DNA of 27,466 bases from CAYSBK01 sp964429265 (GCA_964429265.1 CAYSBK010000018.1:1-27466), one strand, 5' to 3'. Shown: positions 16,664 through 24,530, counted from the stretch's first letter. Program-made: numbers and translations. The notes: generated by a model not told the origin, from the sequence alone.

Positions 16664-17986
16664 TCATTCCGTGAACCTGCGTTGGCTTCTCGGACGGCCC
16701 CCCGGCCTGGTACCCCACGTCCTGGCGGGCCTGGTCGCAGGTGCCCTGCCTGAGGTGCCCGACTGCCCGGTGCCGGCGATCTCGTCTTTCACAGGCTTCG
16801 GTTTCACCTGGTCGTAAGCCTGTTTGTCAAAGATGTACTCGCATACAAGGTTGAGCTGGACGACCGCGTCGTCGCCGTAGCGATACAGTTCGTGTTCGGC
16901 TGAATCGCGTGCCACCGCCACGGTCTCGCATTGCAGCACTGTAATCTGGTTGTGCTGGAGGACCCGCGGAGGCTCGTCGCCGTGCCAGCCGGTGAACGTA
17001 TGTTCTTTCGCCGAGCAAAGCTGCTTGATGAATCTCAACACGTCCTGAGACCTGATGATGACCGAGAACCTGAAGTGCACCACGTCGACGGCCTGGTCGC
17101 AGGTTCTCCTGGTCAGGGCCGCAGTCAGTCCGTCTTCCGGCTTGGTGACATAGCGAGGTCCCTCAAACTTGTGCTGCCTTAGAGCCGGACCTGCCGGAAC
17201 CCGGATGAAACCTGCGCCGGTGCCGGGGGTGAAACCCACCTCCACCAAGCGTTTTACCGGTGAACCGAACACGTTTTCGGCGCCTGCATTCATCGACTCG
17301 ATGGTGGCGAATATGTCCTCAAATATCCAGAATGCCAGTTGCCCGTACCAGCAGGTCTTCAGCGCCTCATCCCGGTTCTTGGCGTCTGCATACTTGAACC
17401 GGCCCCAGAACTCGTATCCCGGCAGCTTGGCCAGGGTGACGTAGACCTTGATGGACTCGGCCTTCCTGCGGCATAGCTCGTCCCTGATGGTTTCGGCCGC
17501 CGAACCGTAGCCGAGCCCGAAATAACGTCCGGGGCGGGCACTGCCGGTGGCCTGTTGCAGCTGGGCAGGCGTGGGGCATTCGCCGGCTTTGAGGCGCTCG
17601 GCCAGCCGCTCGACCTCGCTGCGCAACCGCGGGCCGAAATCGTCGAATATGAACACCGAGTCGCTCTTCGGTTCTGGGAACAGGTCGTAACTGAGCAGTT
17701 GTCGGGTGGTGGTGCCCCTGGCAAGCAACGCTATCTGGTTGGCGTCGTTCTTGTGCAGTTCCTGGAAGTGGCGCTCGATTTCCCACTGCCGGGCGGGGAC
17801 GGCCGTTGCGATCAAGGACTTGATCTCCGTTCCCTTCTTGAGGCTCTCGGACTGGATTGTCTTTTGAAGCCTGCCGCTGATAAGCTGGGCGGGCACGAGG
17901 AACCCTGTTCCAGCCAGTGCTATCACCACCGGCACGATCAGCACCGAATAACTTTTCAAGAACTCCTTGTACTTGCTGATGTCCAT
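16664..17986 (-). CDS. One-TM protein in the PilO position, unknown family
   Basis: The 440-residue product has a single N-terminal membrane anchor (about 14-33), a helical stretch after it and a mostly extracytoplasmic body. The tail (about 400-440) is rich in Gly, Arg, Pro and Thr. That topology, and its place directly after the PilM-PilN-like fusion, resemble PilO/GspM-type inner-membrane scaffold proteins, but I see no diagnostic motif and it is about twice the usual PilO length. I chose the ATG at 17986, which has GGGA 9 bases upstream; an ATG at 17995 adds three residues. The gene begins about 25 bp after the fusion gene ends, so the two are co-transcribed. Confidence 0.75.
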   Translation of the reverse strand: MDISKYKEFLKSYSVLIVPVVIALAGTGFLVPAQLISGRLQKTIQSESLKKGTEIKSLIATAVPARQWEIERHFQELHKNDANQIALLARGTTTRQLLSYDLFPEPKSDSVFIFDDFGPRLRSEVERLAERLKAGECPTPAQLQQATGSARPGRYFGLGYGSAAETIRDELCRRKAESIKVYVTLAKLPGYEFWGRFKYADAKNRDEALKTCWYGQLAFWIFEDIFATIESMNAGAENVFGSPVKRLVEVGFTPGTGAGFIRVPAGPALRQHKFEGPRYVTKPEDGLTAALTRRTCDQAVDVVHFRFSVIIRSQDVLRFIKQLCSAKEHTFTGWHGDEPPRVLQHNQITVLQCETVAVARDSAEHELYRYGDDAVVQLNLVCEYIFDKQAYDQVKPKPVKDEIAGTGQSGTSGRAPATRPARTWGTRPGGRPRSQRRFTE

Positions 17987-18011
17987 AAATCTCATTCCCA
18001 GTTCGGGTCTT

Positions 18012-20261
18012 TCATCGCGGCCGGCCCGCCGCCCCCGGAAAAGCCGGCGCGGCGGCGGCCGGTTTGGGTGCGTCCTCCCAGACAAACTTCAGCGCCAGCG
18101 CAAACCAGTAGTCGTTGGTTTCGTAAACAATGTTTCCCATGCTGTCATACTTGGGTTCGCCGTTTTCCAGCACGGGAACCTTGCTTATGATTTCGTTCGT
18201 CATCGGGTCCCGCAGGATCTGGTCTATCAGCCCCGAACGCGAAAAGGTTTTCGTCTTCTTTATATCCAGCACGTCCATCACGCCTATGCCTGCGGGCATC
18301 TCTTCGCTGCCGGCTACCACCGCGTCCTTCTGGAGCCTGAAGTGTGAAGGATCGGTAGAATAAAGCTTGAACGGCAGGTTCACGTCGGCGACCTTGTCCA
18401 GACGCTTGAGCCTGGTGACAAAGCCCCACCTGTTGGGGTCGTTTTCGACGTCGCGCGGGTCGAGCAACTCGTTTATGTTGTGGTAGGGGCTGTATCCGGC
18501 AATGGTTACGATGAAGCCGGGCTTGCCTTGCGGGCCGGCCTGCACGCCCGGCAGGCCCCAGCCAGTTGCGAACGGCACATTGGTCATGCCCTGAGCCTTT
18601 AACTCCTCCATAAGCCTCTGTCGTTCGAATTCCTCTCGCTTGCGTTGCTTTTCCATCTCCCTGATCTTTTTCTTGCTTCTGGCGCCTGCTTTGCGGAACG
18701 TGCCGCGCTCGATTGTGACACTGTCCACGTCGTCGGTGTATGAGATCGAGATATTTGTAAGAAACAGTTGCTTGCGCTGCTTTCGCGGTATCTGCTTGAC
18801 CTTGTCGATTTGGCCGGCGGCGAAGGCCCTGTAAAGCTCGGCCTGCTCGGGGTTGTTCTTTTCGTTCGGCAACTGAGCGACCAGCGTCTGGTACAACAGC
18901 GGCACAACCGCGCGGTATGCAAATGGCTCAAACTCTTTTTCGATGGCTTTTTCGTACTGTCTGCCTTGCTCCTGAAACGTTCTGAGCTTCCGCTGGGCCT
19001 GCCTGGCCCTTGCGATGACGGCGCCGATCTTCTGGCGGACGTCCGCGGCCTTGTTGTAGCTGGCTTTGTCGAAACTGGTTCGCCCAAAGCTCATAATCGA
19101 CACCAGCAGAAACAGCAGGGCCGCCGCCGTGAAGTATCTGGCCTTGCCGGCCCAGGCCACCGACCGCGCGATGCTTCGAGGCAGCAGGTTGCTGGTTATA
19201 CGTCCCAGCCCCAGACCCTGCAGCCCAAGGCCATAAACCACCCCGAAATCCGCCGCATTGTCGTGGAACTTCGTGGCCGACACCCCAGGGCCTATCCTGA
19301 GTTTTTTGAAGGTTTCGGGCCTTTCCACCGGTATGCGGAGGGTCTGATGCAGGTACTTAAGCAGACCCCGCATCCGGGTGCCGCCGCCCAGCGCGATCGC
19401 CCTTGTCAGCTTGACGTTGGGATTGGAGTTGGTGTAAAAGTTCAGCGACCTCTGTATCTCGGATGCCAGGTCGGAATAGACCGGCCTCATCGCGTGAAAG
19501 ATTTGACGGGCATACTTGCTCATCGGCGCGGTGCGTTTGAGCTTCTCGGCTTTTCGGAAACTCAGCTTGAAGGCATTGGCGATGGCCTTGGTAAAGGCAT
19601 TGCCGCCCATCGGGATGCACCTCTGCCAGACCGCCGATTTCGTGCAGACCACAAGGTCGGTGTTCTCGGCGCCTATGTCGAGAACAACAACGGCCCTGTC
19701 CGGCGCCTCGGCGAGCTCGTCCCTGTCGTATACTACGTAATTGTAAAGCGCCATCGGGGCCATTTGGACCGCGGTTACGGTTATCTGCTCGGCCTTGAAG
19801 TGTTCCAGCAGCGACTCAACCACCTCGTTCTTGATAGCGAAAATGCCGACCCTGTTCTGGTTGGACCCCGCGGTCTTCTCCATCAACTGCCAGTCCCACT
19901 GGACCTCGTTGATGTCGAAGGGTATCTGCTGGCTTGCCTCGAATCGTACGAGTTCCGGGATGCGCTTCTTTTCGACGGGGGGGAGGCTGACAAAGCGGGC
20001 AAAGCTGTTCTGGCTGGACACCGAGATGACGACCTCGTCCGTATCTATCTCGTTCTGCTCGACGAAACGCCGCAGACTGATCGCGATAAGCTCGTCTCGT
20101 TCGATTTCGGTGACGCCCACGCCGGTGAGGATTTTGCCGTGCTGGATATGGGCAAAGCCGACCACCTCGACATCGCCCCGGTCGGTCAAACCCAGCTTGA
20201 TGGCTTTCAGGGCGTTGTTGCCGACATCCACCGCCCAAACGGTGTCGGTTCTGGATGCCAT
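18012..20261 (-). CDS. pilM: PilM-PilN-like fusion, type IV pilus/secretion inner-membrane protein
   Basis: The 749-residue protein begins as PilM, an actin-like ATPase-fold protein (about 1-350). It has the phosphate-1 loop VDVGNNALKAIKL (11-23), phosphate-2 LDIGAENTDL (194-203) and adenosine motif ALGGGTRMRG (290-299). It continues without a break into NLLP (358-361), which resembles the PilN cytoplasmic motif that docks into PilM, then a membrane segment (about 374-392) and about 355 extracytoplasmic residues with helical stretches. Normal PilM is about 350 residues and PilN about 180-200 and separate. The ATG has GGAGG 8 bases upstream. An extended -10 promoter lies about 70 bp upstream, divergent from mtaB. 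No PilB, PilC, PilQ or pilin gene is in the window. Confidence 0.88.
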   Translation of the reverse strand: MASRTDTVWAVDVGNNALKAIKLGLTDRGDVEVVGFAHIQHGKILTGVGVTEIERDELIAISLRRFVEQNEIDTDEVVISVSSQNSFARFVSLPPVEKKRIPELVRFEASQQIPFDINEVQWDWQLMEKTAGSNQNRVGIFAIKNEVVESLLEHFKAEQITVTAVQMAPMALYNYVVYDRDELAEAPDRAVVVLDIGAENTDLVVCTKSAVWQRCIPMGGNAFTKAIANAFKLSFRKAEKLKRTAPMSKYARQIFHAMRPVYSDLASEIQRSLNFYTNSNPNVKLTRAIALGGGTRMRGLLKYLHQTLRIPVERPETFKKLRIGPGVSATKFHDNAADFGVVYGLGLQGLGLGRITSNLLPRSIARSVAWAGKARYFTAAALLFLLVSIMSFGRTSFDKASYNKAADVRQKIGAVIARARQAQRKLRTFQEQGRQYEKAIEKEFEPFAYRAVVPLLYQTLVAQLPNEKNNPEQAELYRAFAAGQIDKVKQIPRKQRKQLFLTNISISYTDDVDSVTIERGTFRKAGARSKKKIREMEKQRKREEFERQRLMEELKAQGMTNVPFATGWGLPGVQAGPQGKPGFIVTIAGYSPYHNINELLDPRDVENDPNRWGFVTRLKRLDKVADVNLPFKLYSTDPSHFRLQKDAVVAGSEEMPAGIGVMDVLDIKKTKTFSRSGLIDQILRDPMTNEIISKVPVLENGEPKYDSMGNIVYETNDYWFALALKFVWEDAPKPAAAAPAFPGAAGRPR

Positions 20262-20305
20262 AACCTTAACCTCCGGTTCCAGCGTTGAAACAGGTTCAAG
20301 CGCTC

Positions 20306-20334
20306 TTGTGCGTCATTGTCTGCGACACTATTAT
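20306..20334 (+). promoter_or_regulatory. Promoter of mtaB, predicted to give a leaderless transcript
   Basis: TTGTGC (20306-20311) and TATTAT (20329-20334) are 17 bases apart. The -10 ends 8 bases before the ATG at 20343, so transcription should begin at or within a few bases of the start codon. No ribosome site is present upstream of the ATG, which supports a leaderless mRNA. Confidence 0.55.
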
Positions 20335-20338
20335 AGCA
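20330..20338 (-). promoter_or_regulatory. Extended -10 promoter of the pilM cluster, sharing the mtaB box
   Basis: Read on the minus strand the same A/T box is TGCTATAAT, a perfect -10 hexamer with the TGn extension. The -35 region falls inside mtaB and matches consensus poorly. The start would be near 20323, giving a leader of about 62 nt that carries the GGAGG ribosome site. Confidence 0.55.
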
Positions 20339-20342
20339 AACT

Positions 20343-21761
20343 ATGAGCAGTTTTGCCATACATACTCTCGGCTGCAAGGTCAATCAGTACGAAAGCCAGC
20401 AGATTGTTGAGCTGCTTGGTTCGCTGGGCCTGCGGCCTGTCGAGCGAAACGGCCAAGCCGCCGAACTGGTAGTGGTCAACACCTGCTGTGTTACCCACAC
20501 CGCCTCGGCCAAGAGCCGACAATGTATTCGCAGGGCCCAGAGACTTAACCCCGGTGCCGTTATAGTCGTTGTTGGCTGCCTGGCAGCCGTTGAAGGGGGT
20601 GGGCTGTCCCGGCCCGGCAGCAACATTCACGTGGTGGGCGACAAGAGCAGGCTGCCGGCCGTCCTGGCCCGGCTTTCGGCCCAGCCACACCGCCGTGACC
20701 CCCGGCTATCAGATGCCCGTGGCAACAGTACTATTAAAGCAGAAATCAGCCCGGCGGTCAAGTACAAAAACGCCGCGACCCATTATCCGGACCTTGGGCC
20801 GCTGAGCCGTTTTCGGGGCCATACAAGGGCCTTTTTGAAGGTTCAGGACGGCTGCGACGGTCCCTGCACCTACTGTATCATACCGAAAACCCGCCCGGTT
20901 GTTCGCAGCAAGCGGCCCGAGGCGGTGCTTGCAGAGGCCCGGGCGCTGGTAGCGGCCGGGCACAAGGAAATCGTAGTTACGGGCATATTTCTGGGGGCCT
21001 ACGGCCAGGAAACAGTCCGGCGAAACCGCTGGCTGGGCCGGGAAAACCCACACCTGCCGGATTTGCTTGAAAAGCTCGCTCAGATTGCCGGTCTTGAGCG
21101 GATCAGGCTCAGTTCGCTCGAGCCGATGGACGTAACGCCGGGGCTGCTGGATGTTCTTGCGGCTAACCGTAACATTATGCCGCACCTGCACTTATCGCTG
21201 CAATCAGGCTCCAATCGCATTCTGCGCTTGATGTGCCGGCAATATCGGCGCCAGGATTTCCTTGCGGCGGTCCAGGCCGTCCGCGCCAGGCTCGACCGAC
21301 CCGCGATTACCACTGATATTATCGTCGGCTTTCCCGGCGAGAGAGACGAGGATTTCCAGGAGACGGTCGAACTGGTCCGGCAGGTCGGCTTCTCGAGGCT
21401 TCACGTTTTTGGTTTTTCGCCCAGAAAGGGCACGGCGGCGGCCCGAATGGGCCCGCCGGTGGCCCCGCCGGTGACGAGACATCGCTGCCGACTGCTGCGG
21501 GGATTGGGTGAGCAGCTTGCCGGGCAGTTCCGCCGGCAGTTCATCGGCGAAACCGCATCCGTGCTCATCGAGAATACCAACGGCAAGGTTGCCGGCCGAA
21601 GCGAGCGGTATTTTGAGGTATGTCTCGACGGTCGGACGTCAGGGGTGAAAACGAACGACATCGTCAGTGTTGAGCTTTTGGAAGACTGCGGGACCGGCCT
21701 GCGGGGCCGGGCACTAATTGCGCAGCGGTCTTGTCTGGGTGCGGGGCTTGCTGAGAAATAA
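20343..21761 (+). CDS. mtaB: tRNA t6A37 methylthiotransferase MtaB
   Basis: The 472-residue radical SAM enzyme adds a methylthio group to N6-threonylcarbamoyladenosine at position 37 of ANN-decoding tRNAs. It has the N-terminal cluster cysteines C11 (LGCKVNQYES, typical of the MtaB branch), C48 (NTCCVT) and C79 (VVGCLA). The radical SAM motif is C171-x3-C175-x2-C178 in CDGPCTYCIIP, and a TRAM-like C-terminal region covers about 395-460. Motifs favour MtaB over MiaB and RimO. No ribosome site lies before the ATG, and the predicted transcription start is almost at the start codon. It is divergent from the pilM cluster and convergent with mltA, overlapping it by 98 bp. Confidence 0.92.
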   Translation: MSSFAIHTLGCKVNQYESQQIVELLGSLGLRPVERNGQAAELVVVNTCCVTHTASAKSRQCIRRAQRLNPGAVIVVVGCLAAVEGGGLSRPGSNIHVVGDKSRLPAVLARLSAQPHRRDPRLSDARGNSTIKAEISPAVKYKNAATHYPDLGPLSRFRGHTRAFLKVQDGCDGPCTYCIIPKTRPVVRSKRPEAVLAEARALVAAGHKEIVVTGIFLGAYGQETVRRNRWLGRENPHLPDLLEKLAQIAGLERIRLSSLEPMDVTPGLLDVLAANRNIMPHLHLSLQSGSNRILRLMCRQYRRQDFLAAVQAVRARLDRPAITTDIIVGFPGERDEDFQETVELVRQVGFSRLHVFGFSPRKGTAAARMGPPVAPPVTRHRCRLLRGLGEQLAGQFRRQFIGETASVLIENTNGKVAGRSERYFEVCLDGRTSGVKTNDIVSVELLEDCGTGLRGRALIAQRSCLGAGLAEK

Positions 21762-22962
21762 AGTCCGCCTCCGCAACCGACGGCTGTTGCTTTGCGAACA
21801 GGTAGTACAATTTGCCCTGCCGGTAAGTCTGGCCCGCGAGTCGGCCGGCGTCGTCGCCGATGCCCATATAGATATCACATCGCCCGGCCGCGCGAATCGC
21901 CCCGCCGGTGTCCTGGTCGAGGGCAAAGCCCCTGTACGGGTCGTGGTAAATCCTGCCGTTGATAATTGCGGGCAGGGTCGTATCTATAAACGCAAGGCAC
22001 GCGCGCGGGTAAATCGACTTGTCGGTGGCGATGGTCCGCAGCGGCGTTACAGGCTCGTTGAGGCTGCCCCTGGGCGGGCCCTGTGAAACACGAAAGAACA
22101 CGAACCGGTCGTTGTAGCGGGTATATTCGTCTACCTGCTCGGGGTGCTGCTTGAAGTAGTCTATCATCGCCGCAAGGCTCATTTTATCCGCCGGGATCCG
22201 CCCGTCGTCGATGAGCTTCCGGGCGACGCTTCGGTATTCGTGGCCGTTGCTGGCGGCGTAGCTGGCGGTGACGAGCCGGCCGTCGGGCATTCGCAGCTTG
22301 ACCGAGCCCTGTACCTGGGCGATGTAGACCTCAAAGGGGTCGGCCAGCCAGAACAATTCTTTGCCGGCAAGTATTCCAGATCGCGAAAGCTCAGCCCGGG
22401 TGGGACAGGGTGAAATCTCGCCGTTTGCCAGCCGCAGGCCGAGCACCTGCCCGTAGCGGTCTTTCACCAGATTATCGGGCGGAGCGTAGAGCGGATACTT
22501 GAACCGTGCGGTCGGCTTGGTTGAGCCGTCGAAGATCGGCGTATAGTACCCCGTGAACAGGACCGTGCCCCTGTCGTCACAGCCCACCGACATATAGACG
22601 TCGAAGTTCCGGCGTATGGCTGAGTTCAGTTGCTCACCCCGCAGTCCGGAATCTATCAGGCGCCTGAACAAATGCAGGCTCTCGACGGCACGGGTGTGTG
22701 TGATGCGGCCGTAGGGAAAGAACTGCCGGCTGGACGGCTTGCTGAGATAGTTCAGGCTTGCGTCAATCGCCTTTCGCATGCCGGCCATACTGTAACAGCC
22801 GTACGTGAAGTCAGGAATCTGCTCGGGATCGGTAATCTTGCGAAGGGCAAGCTGGCCCGGCGGCAGCGGCCTGTTATAATCGAGCTTGGCGGCGGGCCTA
22901 TGACAGCCAACAACACCTACCGCAACCAAACAAACCGCAAGAGAAAGTAAACGCTTTTTCAC
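21664..22962 (-). CDS. mltA: Membrane-bound lytic murein transglycosylase A, lipoprotein
   Basis: The 432-residue enzyme cleaves the MurNAc-GlcNAc bond of peptidoglycan with 1,6-anhydro product formation. It is anchored by a lipoprotein signal ending GVVGC (Cys20). The C-terminal 3D-type domain is clear: LDQDTGGAI (348-356) and GIGDDAGRLAG (367-377), ending at about residue 393. The last 39 residues have no family match and mostly lie inside the mtaB 3' end. The start is a GTG, chosen because GGAGG (22968-22972) is 5 bases upstream and the signal peptide starts there. A longer frame reaching 23097 would bury the signal peptide. It follows a small lipoprotein gene by 139 bp. Confidence 0.92.
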   Translation of the reverse strand: MKKRLLSLAVCLVAVGVVGCHRPAAKLDYNRPLPPGQLALRKITDPEQIPDFTYGCYSMAGMRKAIDASLNYLSKPSSRQFFPYGRITHTRAVESLHLFRRLIDSGLRGEQLNSAIRRNFDVYMSVGCDDRGTVLFTGYYTPIFDGSTKPTARFKYPLYAPPDNLVKDRYGQVLGLRLANGEISPCPTRAELSRSGILAGKELFWLADPFEVYIAQVQGSVKLRMPDGRLVTASYAASNGHEYRSVARKLIDDGRIPADKMSLAAMIDYFKQHPEQVDEYTRYNDRFVFFRVSQGPPRGSLNEPVTPLRTIATDKSIYPRACLAFIDTTLPAIINGRIYHDPYRGFALDQDTGGAIRAAGRCDIYMGIGDDAGRLAGQTYRQGKLYYLFAKQQPSVAEADFISQQAPHPDKTAAQLVPGPAGRSRSLPKAQH

Positions 22963-22967
22963 TTCGA

Positions 22968-22972
22968 CCTCC
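22968..22972 (-). promoter_or_regulatory. Ribosome binding site that fixes the mltA GTG start
   Basis: A full GGAGG lies 5 bases before GTG at 22962. It decides the start over upstream in-frame alternatives because it sits directly before the lipoprotein signal. Confidence 0.8.
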
Positions 22973-23101
22973 GTGTCCCCAAATATCCATACAGCAAAGA
23001 TTCCGACGACCGTCTTCGCACCTGCCGTGTCCGGCGGCACGCGCGCAGCGACAAACCAACAGGGGTAACCGGCAGAACCAATCCCCCGGCCCTGCAACAG
23101 G

Positions 23102-23353
23102 CTAGGGCTGCTCGGCCGCGACGTCTTGGTTTATTTCTTTTTCGAGCCTGGCCAGTTCGTCTTCGAGGTTTTCCGGCTTAATTTGCTTTTCGGCCTCAGC
23201 CCGGTACTGCCGCAGCGTTTTAGGCTGGGCGGCGGTCGGTTGGGCCGGTTCTGCCGGTGGGCTGGGCGCAGGCTCCGATTGTTTCTTGCAGCCACTCGCC
23301 GCCAGGGCCAGCAGCGCAACTACGGTCACTATCAACAGCGATTTCCTCAGCAT
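23102..23353 (-). CDS. Small lipoprotein, unknown function
   Basis: The 83-residue product has a clear lipoprotein signal ending LAASGC (Cys22). A Pro/Ala/Gln-rich linker follows (about 26-45), then a charged helix (about 46-78) that could form a coiled coil. It resembles short anchored envelope proteins in outline only; I recognise no family. The ribosome site AGGTGAG lies 3 bases before the ATG. It sits between the exported basic protein gene (58 bp upstream) and mltA (139 bp downstream) on the same strand, so an envelope-related operon is likely. A CGGCG/CGCCG stem-loop (23382-23395) lies in the upstream gap without a T run. Confidence 0.75.
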   Translation of the reverse strand: MLRKSLLIVTVVALLALAASGCKKQSEPAPSPPAEPAQPTAAQPKTLRQYRAEAEKQIKPENLEDELARLEKEINQDVAAEQP

Positions 23354-23411
23354 CTTCTCACCTCGTTGTCAAGGGTTTCCTCGGCGTGCCCGCCGCGTGA
23401 CTCCACGATTG

Positions 23412-24167
23412 TTAGCGTTTCTTACCGGCAGCCTTCTTCCGTCCTGCCGCCGGCCGATCATGGGCACCCGTTTGCTGGTTTCGACGGCCCCGGGCTCGTT
23501 TCGCTCCAGCCGATTCATTCGACGGCTTTTTCCACGGCCGAGCATTGGCATCCGTTCGCTGGTTTTTACGCAGGCGCATTCGTTTCTGTCGAGCGGATAG
23601 CTCCGCTTCGGTGGTCGAGCGGGCTTTGCGCTGGCGCAGACGCGTCCGGGTCTGGGCCTGGCGGGCCAGCCGGTCCTCCATCCGCCGGCGCTTGGTGCCG
23701 TAACGTTTGTTCTCTTTATCCAGCAACTTGTCCACTCTCTCGACCACGTCGGTCTTACCCTGCTTGACGGCAAGCTCTCGAATCCTTTGCAGCCGCGCCA
23801 CCCGCCGCAGGTGCTTGTCTTGCTCGTGGCTCATCTGCAGTTTTAGTTGCTGCAATTGCACCTGTCCCGGCTGTGCGGTAGTGCGGTCAGCGGCTCGGCG
23901 TTTTTGCATCAGCTGTTCCATCCGTCGGGCCTTCTCCGAGCGCATCTCCCTGAGCTTTCGCAGGTTTTCAAGCCGTTTCCTTTGCGATTCTTCAAGTTTT
24001 TTCTTTCGTGCGGCCTCATCGAGCACAGCCGGCTTGTTTGGTGCGGGCAGGGTCGGTGCAACCGTCGCGGCGCCGGCGTTGGAGTCTGCCTCCGCAGCAG
24101 CGGCATGACCGCTGCCCCAGGTATACAAAACGCCCAACGCAACAACAAAACTGATAAATGTTTTCAT
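23412..24167 (-). CDS. Exported, highly basic coiled-coil protein, unknown function
   Basis: The 251-residue product opens with a signal peptide (about 1-24, cleavage near GHAAA). A short Ala/Pro linker follows, then long helices crowded with Lys, Arg, Glu and Gln (about 50-200). The tail (about 205-251) is rich in Lys, Arg, Asn and Gly and recalls histone H1-like tails. Within it a 28-residue unit is imperfectly repeated: KNQRTDANARP, then RNQQTGAHDRP. The net charge must be strongly positive, which is unusual for an exported protein and suggests binding to peptidoglycan, acidic polysaccharide, lipid or DNA. The ATG at 24167 is fixed by GGGGGT 5 bases upstream and by the signal peptide. A good promoter and a leader hairpin precede it. 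No named family was recognised. Confidence 0.75.
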   Translation of the reverse strand: MKTFISFVVALGVLYTWGSGHAAAAEADSNAGAATVAPTLPAPNKPAVLDEAARKKKLEESQRKRLENLRKLREMRSEKARRMEQLMQKRRAADRTTAQPGQVQLQQLKLQMSHEQDKHLRRVARLQRIRELAVKQGKTDVVERVDKLLDKENKRYGTKRRRMEDRLARQAQTRTRLRQRKARSTTEAELSARQKRMRLRKNQRTDANARPWKKPSNESAGAKRARGRRNQQTGAHDRPAAGRKKAAGKKR

Positions 24168-24194
24168 AGCAAGACCCCCTGAATCATCCTGTCC

Positions 24195-24230
24195 GGGCCG
24201 GCTCGACAATGTGAATTGTCGCCCCGGCCC
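24195..24230 (-). promoter_or_regulatory. Strong 5'-leader hairpin of the basic-protein gene
   Basis: GGGCCGG and CGACAAT (24195-24201, 24204-24210) pair with ATTGTCG and CCGGCCC (24215-24221, 24224-24230). This gives 14 base pairs around one 2x2 internal loop and a four-base loop (GTGA on plus, TCAC on minus). It ends 27 bases before the ATG at 24167 and lies within the predicted leader. Confidence 0.7.
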
Positions 24231-24332
24231 ACCATATCCCGTGGTTGTGCGCGTCCGGTACGGCATAACCGGTTAAGTATTTCGGCAAAACAGTCTTCCC
24301 CTCTACATAGATTCGTCGCGACCAACACTGTC

Positions 24333-24361
24333 ATAATAGGGAAAGCTTCAGGCCACGTCAA
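24333..24361 (-). promoter_or_regulatory. Sigma-70-like promoter of the basic-protein/lipoprotein genes
   Basis: On the minus strand TTGACG (24361-24356) and TATTAT (24338-24333) are 17 bases apart, each five of six to consensus. Transcription would begin near 24326, giving a leader of about 159 nt that includes the hairpin at 24195-24230. Confidence 0.7.
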
Positions 24362-24363
24362 CC

Positions 24364-24444
24364 CGCAAAAAACGGTGTTTTCTCGTTGCAGAGGGCTTCC
24401 GCCGGCAGGGTGCAAAGACCGGCGATAGAACGGCGTTTTTTGCG
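24364..24444. repeat. 11-bp inverted repeat enclosing a smaller hairpin
   Basis: CGCAAAAAACG (24364-24374) is exactly complementary to CGTTTTTTGCG (24434-24444). Between them CGCCGG (24400-24405) pairs with CCGGCG (24419-24424). The left arm begins three bases from the minus-strand -35 box, so this could be a regulator site or looped operator. Confidence 0.5.
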
Positions 24445-24501
24445 CAGAAATGGGTCTGTCGCTGAATTTTGGCAGTTTTTGCAGGACGGGTGCGATTTTC
24501 C

Positions 24502-24530
24502 TTGACCGCCGCGGCAGCAGCCCTTATCAT
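24502..24530 (+). promoter_or_regulatory. Sigma-70-like promoter directed toward rny
   Basis: TTGACC (24502-24507) and TATCAT (24525-24530) are 17 bases apart, each five of six to consensus. Transcription would start near 24537, about 465 nt before rny. The product is either a long rny leader or a separate small RNA. Confidence 0.6.
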
